From positions 57,549,532-57,613,531 of the forward strand of contig NC_057861.1 in the NCBI RefSeq assembly GCF_019393635.1: 64,000 nucleotides of DNA, written 5' to 3'. Source of the stretch: Dromiciops gliroides. Lineage: Eukaryota > Chordata > Mammalia > Microbiotheria > Microbiotheriidae. The notes under the pieces are model-generated. The model was not told the origin of the DNA, did no database searches, and saw only the letters and a program-made list of their open reading frames with translations. This document shows, piece after piece, positions 46,658 to 57,800 of the stretch. The translations under genes were made by a program, and so were the position numbers. Every line of letters starts with the position of its first letter. The first letter of the stretch is position 1.

Positions 46658-48820
46658 ATCTGCACACCCCTAGACAATCCTCACACTCAGACACTCCCCT
46701 CCTCTCACACCCCTGTTCCCACTCCCAGCCATACTTATGCAGATGCATCTTCACATATGAATGCATACACATTCATGAAAGGAGGCACCCACAGACCACA
46801 GGATCCACTCTGGGCCCTTTTGGGGAGCTCTAGCCTCAGCACCAGAGGCAGGGGTGGGAGACAAGCCCCTGGGCCTGTAGCCACGGTCGGGGGGGATTCT
46901 GAGCGTGCTCACTAAAGGTGCCCATGGGGGCTAAGTAAGCCCAAACTGGGGGAGAGAAATCAGGAATTCCACCCTGTCCCCGCAGGGTGTGCAGCTGCCT
47001 CCCCATCTCTAGGACCTCATACTCACTGTCGTCCCATGCTCAGATCACCGTCTCCTTCAGCACATTTATCACTTGGCTAATGTAGTTACGCAGCAGCTGC
47101 TGTCTGCCCTTATCTTTATTATCTGTTATCTCCATTAGCTGACACATCATAGCTTCACAAGGCCCCAAACTGAGGAAAGATATGAGCAGGAAAAGCTCAG
47201 TCTCTGGCTCCCAAGGGAACTCTTATCTAGCCTTCCCTCTCTCCCTCCCCCCCCCCCAGAGTTTCCCAAAAGCCCTGGGGGCAGGGGGAGAAGAGGGGGA
47301 CAGCGTGTTGTTCTCAGAAATCAAAGGCAAGGTCTTTGAAGGGCAAGGCCCAGCCCTGGGTCTTCTCTGCCTGGTTCCTGTCACTTGGCCCAGGAGTGAG
47401 TTGGAAAGAGGTTGATGTGATGCAGGAGTACGTTATTTGGAATCCAAGGACTTGGATTCAAATTCTGACTCTTTTCCTATGTGACCAGGGTCTCACCAAT
47501 CTGGACCTTATCTGACAAATGAGGGGCTTAGAATAGGTAATTCTGGAGATTTTATTCATTTCCAAGTCCACCCCATCCCACCCCTGGCCTTACCCCTGGA
47601 CCTCAAAGCTATAACCCCAATACCAGAAGCTTATCCCCCAACCCCAGTGCTGGCCAAGTCCCTGGGGAACTCCTGCTCTAGGTCCTGACCCTCCTGGTAC
47701 CTTGAATCTAGAACCCATACTGAGCACCCCCTACCCAAGGAGGGGTCCAGATTCTGGGGCTAAGGAAGAAGGTTCTCTGACTGTCCATGAATGCTCAGGT
47801 CTGAGCTGGGGAGTTGGGAAACAGAAGGCCCCTATTTTCCTCATGCTGTGATGCTCTGATTCCAAGTGGAAGTCTCTATTAAAAGATAATCAAACCCAAA
47901 ATACCAGCTTCAATCATCTTTTCTGGGTTAGCCTGGTTTCTGGAGTAGCCTGGGGCCTGAGTTTCTGGGGTAGCCTAGGACCTTCCTGATATCAAGTCAT
48001 CCTCATTGACCCCCCAACTGAGCCACTTTCCCTGACTATTGTCGATCACCAAGACACTCCTACATCTAAGACCAGCTCCCCCCTAACCAAGATAGTGTTA
48101 CCCACCCAGGGGTTGAAAGTGGTGGTGGTGATGGAACCTGCTCTGTGGTTTAGGGGCAATGGTTATACCTAGGCCTGTCCCTGGGCAGGCAAGAGCAAGG
48201 GAACTCAAGCCTTAGGGCCAGGTGGGAAGTGGGGCAGAATGAGTCAGCCCAGGGGGAGCAGTTCTCAGGCCCAACATGGGTGTGGGGTAACAAAGAAGCT
48301 GTTTATTCAAGACAAGGATATTTCCGGAGAGCGGAAGTCTGGCGGAGAGACGCCTGCCTCTTGAGGATGCACTGTGCCTGGCTGGGGGCCCGCTGGGGCA
48401 CAGAGTAAGAAGGAGGAAGGGATAGACCCCAGGCTTCCCCCAAACTGCTCATTCTAGTTGTGGCAAGGAGAACAGGCCATGTTACAGTCCCCAAGAGGGT
48501 AAAATCATAACCAAGCTTAGGAAGGGTTTAGAGGACCATGGGGCCAATCCAGGAGGGACCTACCAGAGCCTGGGACTATCCCTGATCCGTAAGGATGGGC
48601 ACAGTGCCCGCTTCTTTCCCCAATGTTCTGAATAGCACTGGGCAGGAAAGTGACAGTCTTGGGATAGGAACCAGTGAGTCAGTCCTGGGGGGCAGCATTA
48701 ATCAGAACAGTCAAGAGACATGGGTTCTGCTGTAAGCCGTTCACTCAGTGTGAGACCCCTTACACAAATCCTTTTCCTTCCCTGACCATTTCTTCTTGTG
48801 AAAGAAAATGGCTTCTTCCA
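46655..48820. other. Intergenic sequence between the convergent genes
   Basis: Mostly unique. A MIR relic lies near 47430-47550 and a GATA/E-box cluster near 47094-47131. No exon recognised. Confidence 0.5.
47094..47131. promoter_or_regulatory. Candidate enhancer: E-box plus three GATA sites
   Basis: CAGCTG at 47094-47099 is followed by TTATCT (reverse GATA site) at 47110, 47119 and 47126. The surrounding 120 bases are not repeat-like. E-box and GATA clusters are typical of blood and endothelial enhancers, which would suit PLVAP; function is inferred only. Confidence 0.4.
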
Positions 48821-49340
48821 ACTCTGCCATCCTATAGTCTACGTATCCCTCCTAATTCTGGTGCCCCATGTTCAAAGATTCTTACCAGCCCAACCCACAT
48901 CTGACACTGGGTTCTAAGGTCCCTTTCCCTTCTCTGACATTCCATGTTCTGAGGTCTTTTCCATCTCTCACATTCTAGGTTCTAAGGTCCCTTTCCCCCT
49001 CTGATATTCCATGTTCTTCTAAGGTCCTTTCCAGCTTTCACATTCTAGGTTCTATAGTCCTTTCCCTTCTCTGACATTCCATGTTCTAAGGACCCTCCAA
49101 GCTCTCACATTGTAGGTTCTCCCTCCTCCTCTCTGACAATCCAGGTTCTGATATCCTTTCTAGCTCTTGAATTCCAGGTTCTAAGGTCCCTTCTAGCACA
49201 GTTATTCTGGTTTTTAAGATCCCTTTCAAAGCTACTGTTCTCTGTAGTAAAGTCCACGATCCATAGTCTAAGTTCCCCCACTGTTCTGACATTCTATGTT
49301 CTACATTGGCTATAATGACTCCAGTTCTTAACGTCTGCAC
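48820..49340 (+). repeat. SINE-tail-like minisatellite cluster
   Basis: Some 14 decayed units of 'ctctgacattccatgttcta' alternating with 'tcacattctaggttctaagg', about 33 bases apart. Confidence 0.7.
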
Positions 49341-50754
49341 AGCTCTCCCGGGGGATGGTAATTACCAGAATCTGAGCATTCTGGACCTGCCACCTGCATT
49401 TGCCCACTCCATTTCCCGGGATCTCTTAGAGTCCAGACCTTGGGCTCTGAGCTCTCAGTGACTATCGAGCAACTCCTCTTTTTCAATCACAAAGGCCCTG
49501 ATACAGGGGCCCTTCCCCCTCAAAATGAACAAGGCACCTTGAATCTCTCTACTGTCCCCTGACTGCCTAGGACCCCCAAGACCTGTCCTCCCTCAACAGT
49601 TCCCCTACCATGGATTGGCTCTCTGCATCCCCGTGGCCCCAGGTACCTTAGAGGCAAGCGGTACCCCTCCCACTCCAAAGCCCTCCAAGCCTGACCTTGC
49701 AAGATACCTACTGGCCCTGGACAGCACTCCCTGGCTGGTCCAATGGCCCTGCACCCTCCCAAACTCCCCAAAAGAAACAAGGGTCTCTTTCTGTCCCAGG
49801 GAAGGGAGACGGGGACGTTGTGTTGCTGAATTTTTAAATTATTATTTACATTTTTAAATTTTGAATTTTTAAAAAATGTTGATACCTTTAGTTTAATAAC
49901 ATCATCATTTCTGAATATAGGTTTCTCTTGTTCCCTCAACAGCGTCTTCCCTCATAACAAAGCTTTGAAAATAGTGTTTAGCAAAATGCCTGCCCGCTCC
50001 CTCTCCCCACCCTCCTGCCCCCCATATACACAAACACGTGCTTCTTGCTGAGATCTTCTCGCCCTCAGACCCCACCCTCTCCCCTCTGCCCTGGCCCAGC
50101 TCCCATAGCAGGGGCCTCACCAGGCTGCTGGGGGATTTCCTACCCCCTCTATAAATAACAAGGAGGGGCAGTTTCCGACTGGGCCTCAGGATTCTTGGAA
50201 AAAAACGGAAAGCTGGCCAAGCTCCTTTGACCTGGTCCTCCCCAGGAGCCCCCAGCACCCTGCACCATAGAGGGCTGGGAAGACTGAGGGGGAAAGGAAA
50301 CTGGGGCTCCTGGGGAGGGCCTACATTTTAAAGAATCAACCCATTTCCTCTTAGTCTCCTGAGCCCTGGGACCCAAAGATCTGAGCCAAGAACAGGAGAT
50401 TCCGGGGCTCACCCTAATCTGTCTGAGGTCCTCACTGCCCACTCCCTGAAAATGAATGGGAGCTCAGTGCCTTCATCCCCCAAGGGCCCCACCAAGCAAT
50501 GTCTGTGCACAGAAAGTCACCTCCATGCTCTGTGGGACATTCAGCCCAATAACCCCTCCCATTTCTCCCAGCCCCCACACAGTACTGTCCCCATTCTGTG
50601 GGGAGTGTAACTGAGTAAGGGGAAGACCTTGTTCCCTGCCCATGACTTGGAAGGCATATGAAAGGTGATCAGGAATTGGTGAGGTCTTCAAGTCTCTGTC
50701 TTTGTAGTTTAATAGCGCTATTATTTTTTTTAAAGCATTTGCCTCTCAGAATGC
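49341..50754. other. Intergenic sequence, no gene seen
   Basis: Unique sequence with several open frames of about 100 codons, none with homology I recognise, splice context or codon bias. Confidence 0.45.
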
Positions 50755-50895
50755 AGTGTGGTTCAAGAGAGAGAGCACCAGCCCTGGAGTCAGGGGACCT
50801 AGGTTCAAATCCTACCTTTGGTGCTCACTATGTTTGAGGTCTGAGATCCTTCTCTGCACCTCTTTTTCTTTCTCTGTAAAAATGAGGGGGCTAAG

Positions 50896-51045
50896 GGGCA
50901 GCTAGGTGGCACAGTGGATAGAGCACCGGACCTGGATTCAGAAGAACCTGAGTTCAAATCCGGCCTCAGACATTTGACACTTACTAGCTGTGTGACCCTG
51001 GGCAAGTCACTTAGCCCCAATTGCCTCACAAAAAAAAAAAAAAAT
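50896..51045 (+). repeat. WSINE1-like tRNA SINE in a MIR relic
   Basis: Full copy; aaatgagggggcta is duplicated on both sides and lies within a MIR (about 50755-51090). Confidence 0.92.
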
Positions 51046-51499
51046 GAGGGGGCTAGTCTAGTTTGCCTCTGAGATTCTTTCCTCACTAGACCTTCTGATC
51101 TCTCTAATTAGCAGGAACTACTTCTCATTTCCCAGCACCTTAGAGCTGGGGGAATAGGCTTTAAGTGGTTATCCAGTTTCTGCCGGACACCCCCAGTGAA
51201 AGGAAAATTTTCACACACACACCTGCCCCCGCCCCCGGACAATCATGGAATTTGGGGACAATTCCTCCTTACTGTCCACTTCTGTATGACTTGCAACCGT
51301 TGCTGGTGGTCTGGCTCTCTGGGAGCCAAGCAGAACATGTGGAATCCCTCTGCCCCACAAGGAGTTGGTGTGATGGGATGGGCATGTCCTATGAGGCCTG
51401 GTTGGAGGGGCTGGGTCTGTTCAGTTGGAAGGAGAGTGGAAGGAGGAGAGGGAGGGAAGGACACACCATCTGTCATGTTTAGTTCTCCACAGGGCCGTC

Positions 51500-52080
51500 G
51501 TATGGAAGAGTCCATCAATAAACATTTATTAAGTGCCTACTATGTGCCAGGCATTGTGCTAAACACTGGGGATAGAGGTGAGAGACCCTGCCCTTAGGGA
51601 GCTTACAATATAACAGGGGAGACCACAAGCAAACAACTCCGTACAAACAAGGTAGAGGGGATAGATGGGGAATGACCAGAGGAAAGACATTGGAATCAAG
51701 GCTTCCTCTAGAAGTGTGGCACTTTAGCTGGGACTTAAAGGGAGCCGGGGAAACCGAGAGAGGGAGATGAGGAGGGAGAAGGCTCCGGTCACTGGGGACA
51801 GCCAGAGAAATGGGGCGTGTTCTCTAGGAAGATCTAGGAGAACAGCATCACCCCAGAATGGCAGAGTGCTTACTGTTGTTTGTGGAGGGAAAGGAGGCTT
51901 AAAAAGGCTGGAAAGGTGTGAGGGAGGAATCTCAAAGACCTTTGAAAGCCAGAGGATTTGTATCTGATCCCGGAGGTGATGGGGAGCCCCAGGCAGGGAA
52001 TGAGACTTGCTGGGCTTGGCCCAGGGCCTAGCTGCACCTGAAGATAAAGACCTTCCTAAAAGAGCTATCCAAGGTAGTAA
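51500..52080 (+). repeat. Mid-length interspersed repeat, longest copy
   Basis: Runs from 'aataaacatttattaagtgc' through 'gggagcttacaatataacag' and 'gctgggacttaaagggagcc' to a 'gatcccggaggtgatgggga' end. At least four related copies lie in the window; family name unknown to me. Confidence 0.6.
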
Positions 52081-52245
52081 AGTCTCCTTAAGGGGACCGT
52101 GGGCGCCTCCCCCTCCCCATGTCTTTGGGCAGAGGCTGCATGACCCTTTCTCAGAGGGGTTGTTTGGAACATAGTAAGCATTTTAATGCTTCTTCATTTG
52201 CTCACTGGTGCTGTGAAGGGAAGGGAATTCTGCTCAGGTTCAATT

Positions 52246-52400
52246 TCTTTCTCTTTTTTTTTTTTGTGAGGCAATTGGGGTTAAGTGACTTGCCCAGGGT
52301 CACAGAGCTAGTAAGTGTCAAGTGTCTGAGGCTGGATTTGAACTCAGGTCCTCCTGAATCCAGGGCCAGTGCTCTATCCACTGCACCACCTAGCTGCCCC
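52246..52400 (-). repeat. WSINE1-like tRNA SINE, reverse (first of pair)
   Basis: The target ctcaggttcaatttct lies before it, between the pair, and after the second copy. Confidence 0.9.
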
Positions 52401-52421
52401 TCAGGTTCAATTTCTAAATGC

Positions 52422-52575
52422 TTTGTTTTGTTTTGTTTTGCAGGGCAATGAGGGTTAAGTGACTTGCCCAAGGTCACACAGCTAGTAAGTGTCAAGTGTT
52501 TGAGGCATGATTTGAACTCAGGTCCTTCTGAATCCAGGGCCGGTGCTTTATCCACTGCACCACCTAGCCGCCCTC
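52422..52575 (-). repeat. WSINE1-like tRNA SINE, reverse (second of pair)
   Basis: Second insertion at the same target; ctcaggttcaattt recurs at its far end near 52574. Confidence 0.9.
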
Positions 52576-52599
52576 AGGTTCAATTTCAATGAGATGATT

Positions 52600-53490
52600 T
52601 TTTTTTCTAATTTAGATTTTATTTTCCCCCCAATTACACATAAAAATAACTTTTAACATCCATTTTTTAAATGTTGTGTTCCAAATTCTCTTCCTCCCTC
52701 CCTTCCCACTCCCCCCCCCATGAACACAAGCAATTCAATTTGTTATACATGTGTAGTCATACAAAACATTTCCATATTAGGTTGTGAAAGAAAATGGGCA
52801 AAAAAAATTAAGAAAAAGGAACTTTAAAAAAATGTTTCATTCTGTATTCAGACACCATCAGTTCTTTCTCTGGAAATGGAGCACATTTTTCTTAAGTCCT
52901 TCAGAGTTGTCTTGGATCATTGTATTGCTGAAAATAGTCAAGTCATTCACAGCAGATCATCTTACAATATTGCTGTTACTTTGTAGACAGTACATCTCAC
53001 TTTGCATCAGCTCAAGCCTTTCCAGGTTTTTCTGAGCATCCTGCTCATCATTTCTTATAGCACAGTAGTGTTTCATCATAATCTCATCCCACCATTTTTT
53101 CAGCCATTTCCCAACTGATGAACATTTCCTCAATTTCGAATTCAAATTTTTGTTTTTTATCTCTTTTTGCATACTGAGTGGTACTAGGTCAAAAGAGTAT
53201 GCATGGTTTTATAGCCCTTTGGCCGTAGTTCCAAATTGCTCTACAGAATGTTTGAATCAGTTTATAACTCCACCAACGATGCATTAATGTCTCATTTTCC
53301 CCATATCTCCTACATTTATCATTTTTCTCTGTTGTCCTATTATCCAGTCCAATAGGTATGAGGTAGTACCCCAGAATTGCATCATTCTAATCAATAGTGA
53401 GTTAGACCATTTTTTTCCCATATGGCTATAGATAGCTTTGATGATTTCTCTTTGAGATGAACTTTTGCCATCTCGTCCAATTCAGATTCT
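52600..53490 (-). mobile_element. LINE-1 3' end, reverse, about 0.9 kb
   Basis: Complement of the L1 3'UTR and late ORF2, including the complement of the 'aatttggaact' segment near 53230. The longest reverse L1 in the window. Confidence 0.82.
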
Positions 53491-53639
53491 CTGATTCAAG
53501 AAGGATCCTCAACCTGGATTCCTTGAAGCTTTTTAAAAAAAAAAAATTTCATATTTCAATAGAATTGGTTTCCTTGGTAATCCTATATTTTAAAATGTTT
53601 ATTTATTAACATTCACTTAAAATACTTAATCTTATGTAT

Positions 53640-53800
53640 TTAAATCTGGCCTCAGATACTGGCTATGTGACCCTGGGCAAGTCATTCAACCACTGCCTCG
53701 GTTTCCCCAACTGTAAAAGAGATAACAGCACCTACCTTGTAGGGCTATTGTGAAGATCAAATGAGGTATTTGTAAAGCACTTAGCACTGGTACACAGTAG
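53640..53800 (+). repeat. MIR/CORE-SINE relic
   Basis: 'ctgtgaccctgggcaagtca'-like core then 'tgtaaaagagataacagcac' and 'tgaggtatttgtaaagcact'. Confidence 0.75.
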
Positions 53801-54209
53801 AAGCTACATAAACACACATTCCCTTCTCTCTCCACCCCCCTTATTTTATGCATTTAACAACACCATTCTGAGGGGTCCACAGGCTTCCCCAAGATACCAA
53901 AAGGGCCCAAGACACCAAAAAGGCTGAGAGCCCCAGACTGAGAAAGGTCCTGGGGGTGGGGCAGCATTCTCCTCTCTGGAGCAGGAAGCCAGGCCCCAGA
54001 TGAGCTCACCCAGTCCAGGAAAAGGACCCTTAATGATGAACAAAGAGTGGGCCAGGGGACGGCCCAGAGGCTCCCTGGGGTCCAGGATTCTGTGTTCTCT
54101 TCCCTTTCCATGACCCTCCTTCCCAAAGGGCTCTTTATCTGATAGAGGCTGGCCTGCAGAAGGGGGGGGGGCATGGCTGTAGAATACCCCAGTCTGCTTT
54201 TTTTTTTTC

Positions 54210-54215
54210 TTTATT
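54210..54215 (-). terminator. GTPBP3: Candidate GTPBP3 poly(A) signal
   Basis: AATAAA on the - strand about 425 bases after the stop codon. A genomic A-run directly follows, so it could instead be the tail of an old retrocopy. Confidence 0.4.
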
Positions 54216-54638
54216 AAAGGGATGGCGCTCTGGGAGGAGCTGGAGGATAGATATACTGGGAAATGTAGGTGATATGGGACAAAGGATATCAATAAACTTT
54301 CTTTTGTAAAATCCTATTTAATGTCAGGCACAGGAAGAGAATTCCCCTACACAGGGGGGGAATGCCTGCGACACCTCCTTCGACCTTGTCAAGATCTTCT
54401 CCAACTGAGATCCACTGTCCCCCCTTCCCCTGGGGATGATGCTGGGCTCGTCTTCCTGGGGAGAGGATGGGCCCAGGCCCCAGACTATGAGAGAAGGTAC
54501 ATTAGACACAGAGATCGGGCCTGGCTGGGCAGAGTGGCTGTCTACTCGCTTCTTCAACAGACTCAGAGCTCCAGGCCTGTCGCTGCCCCTGAGAATCCTT
54601 CCTGAGCCTCTGGGGGCCCACGTGCAGCCCCCCAGTCC

Positions 54639-54870
54639 TCACTTGCCAATGCAGAAGTCCCTGAAAATGACATCCAGGATGTCCTCGGCCCTAGCCTGCC
54701 CCATCAGGTGGCCCAGGTGCCTGCGGGCAGCCCTCAGCTCCTCGGCAGCCAGTGCCAGGTCCCGGGCCCTGCTTTGCTCATAGCGGGCCAGGGCTTCGCA
54801 GCAGCTCTGGAGGTGGTGACGGTGGCGGGCCCGGGTCAGGATCGGCGGCCCAACAGTTGGATTGCCGCAT
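54639..54870 (-). CDS. GTPBP3: GTPBP3 exon 9 (C-terminal helical part)
   Basis: After CCCTTTCAG; encodes [16 protein letters not shown] to the terminal DFCIGK and stops with TGA. The CxGK tail is the family hallmark. Confidence 0.95.
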
Positions 54871-57800
54871 CTGAAAGGGATGGCTGTGGCTATGGGAGGA
54901 ACCAATCCCACCATAGCCCCCAGCTTCTGACCCCAGCCTCCCAACCAGAGAAAGCCAGGAGTGATAGCTACCCAGAGAAGGGTGGTCCCCAGCCCTCAGC
55001 CCCTCTCCCCAAGTCTCCCAAGATGAAAGGAAGAGTCTGGAAGGGCAAAGATGGTCAATCAGAGGTGGGGGAGCATCAGGAGGGAAACTGGCCAAAACTA
55101 GGGAACAGGAAGATGGAGAGAGATGGGGACCTCAGGCGGAAGTAGAAAGGGGCAGATGGTAGAGGTAAGTCAGTTGGCTGGGAGACTGGATGGGGGTGGT
55201 CAGTCAGCAGAGGAGATTAGACAGCGTCAGGGCAGGAGGGTAAGACAAAATGGGAGGAGGGGTGGTCCTCACACAGCAGCCAGCTCCCTCTTCAAGGAGG
55301 CCAGTACTGCCTCCAGGCCGGCCTCAGTCTTGCAGGACAGCAGGAGGTGGGGGGGCAGGGCAGGCCCCCCAAACCGCCTCCCCTTTGGCAGCAGGTCAGC
55401 CTTGTTAAGCACCAGCAGGATGCGCCGGCCAGGGGTGGAGGGTCCCCCAGGAGTCACCACTGTCTCCAGGAAGTGGCGGCTGGAGGCCGAGGCCAAGTCT
55501 GTGGCATCTAGCAGAGCTAGCACGATGTCAGCTTCAGTCAGCCTGTGGGGACAGGATGGAAACAGGAGGGGCTGCAAGAGGGTCAGGAGCCCAGGGTTCT
55601 AGGCCTAGCCCTGCTGCCGCTGCTGCATTAGAACAAAGCACTTCCCTCCATGAACCTCAGGCTCTGGGCTACAAAAGGGCACTGTTTGGGGTACAGGGGC
55701 TTCCCGCGTGTAAGGGTGAAGGGAAGTAGCTGGGCACCGGCTTGAAGAAATCATTCCCTCTACCCTTTTGGGAGCAGAGAATCCTATAAAGCTTTAAGTT
55801 TATGTGTGAATTCCTGACAAGAGGATGGAACTCTTAGATAAGGAAGAAATGGGAGGGGTTCGTTCAGCCACCCAGCGTGGCCCTCCCAACTTTCCAACCC
55901 TTAGACTCCCAGGGACCCCAGCCACCCCAGCCCACCTGCCTAGGAGTCCCAGAGCAGCCCCTCGTGGGCCCCACTAGGGCCAGGGGATGGCCAGCCTGCA
56001 GCAGAAAAATCCCAGGGAAGGGGCTACTTCCTCCCACTGAGGACAGACTGGGGATGTTCAGGAAGGAGAAGCTCCCACCAGGAGCCTGGACGCTGTCCTC
56101 AGAGCCCCTCCTGCTACCACCCTTCACCAGGACAGCATCTCCTGCCCCTCAGCCTAGCCCCCAAGCCAGGCCCGGGGGAGGGAGCATCACATCTTCCTCT
56201 CGTCCTGGGGCTCCCCCAGGACCCTCACCTATCCCGGGCCCGCCGGACACCCTCCTGCTCCACCAGGTCGGGGCTGTCCCGGAGCCCCGCCGTGTCACTC
56301 AGCAAGGCTGGGAAACCCCCGATGTCCACAGCCGACTCCACCACATCCCTCGTGGTGCCCGGCTCGGGTGACACAATGGCGACAGGTCTCCGACCTTGGG
56401 GGTGAATGTGTGAGGGTGTCAGTTCCAAGAGCCTCGTAGGCCAGGTCCAGCTCCCAGGACCCTCCCCTTCCCAGAGTCAGACCCCAAATTCTCATCCCAG
56501 CAGAACTCCACTAGTCCAAGGCTGGGCACTGCTGCCCCCTGGTGGCATCACAGAGATGAGCCAGATCAGCCCTCCATTGTTCATCTGGACTAGTCCTCCC
56601 AAAGCATCCCCCCTCGTCCCAGGAGCCTCTTCTTCTCTTCAAACATCTCCGTCCTCCCTGACACCCCATTCCCCCAAACATCTTACTCCTAATCCTGAAG
56701 GGGAGAGCTCTGCTTCCTTGCCCCAAGAAGCAATGGATGGCACAGTGGATAGAATGCTGGGCCAGGAGTCAGGAAGACCTAAGTTCAGATCTAGCCTCAC
56801 ACTTACCAGCTGTGTGACCCTGGGCAGGTCACTTAACTGATGTCTGCCTCAGTTTCCTTGTCTATAAAATGGGATGAACAATGAGCACCTACCTCAAAGG
56901 GTTGTTGTGAGGAGCAAATGACATTTTACAAAGAGCTTGGCACATTGAAACAAATGATTATTCTCTTCCCTTCCTCTCTTCTACCCCCTCCCACACTTCT
57001 CCATATTCCTCCTGGGGGTCTCCCCCACAAAAATTACACCCCCCCATGGGACTCCTTCCTCCTACTCACTCAGCAGGTTGATGAGGCTGCTCTTGCCGGC
57101 GTTGGCTGGGCCAGCAATAACCACGTGGGCCCCTGTCCGGAGCCGCTGTCCCCTACGGGCATCTTCTAGGTGGGCCAGGAGGGCTTCCCGGAGCCCCTGC
57201 ACAGTATTGTCCACTGCAGGCACAGGGATAAGAGCCTCAAAAGCTGCAACTCAATGAAAGGGGCTGGGGCTGGCCAGGGAGGGCAGGTGGGGTGGCAGGG
57301 GCTGAGCGGGGGTGGCCAAGGGGATGAAGCCATCAGAAGGGGAGTGAGAGCTTCCTGGAGAGACTCAGGGAAGGAGCAGTCAGGGAGGGCACGGCCAGGG
57401 AGGGCAGGCAGCTGACACTTGAAGGTCTGGAAAGGGGAGAATGGGCTGGGGGGCCTCACCCCATTCCAACACGCCTTCTTCGATATTGTCGTCCTCACTG
57501 AAATCAATGTAGGCCTCCAGGTGGGCCAGGGCCTGTGTGGCAGGGAGGGGGAGCTGAAATTCCCCTTTCCTTCCAGAAGAGGCAGCCACCCCACTCAGGG
57601 TCACTGACCCAGTCTGGACAGAGGCATAGGTCAGGGCCACTCAGGCTGCTCAGACCCCAGGCCCCTGGCCACGGATGCGAACCCCTAGACTCTTGGGCCC
57701 ACGTGATTCCTTGATCCACAGATTTCCGGAATCTTAGAACCACAGTGGTGCCCACAAGAGGAGACAAGGGGAAAAAGGGATAGGGAAGGAAAGAATAAGG

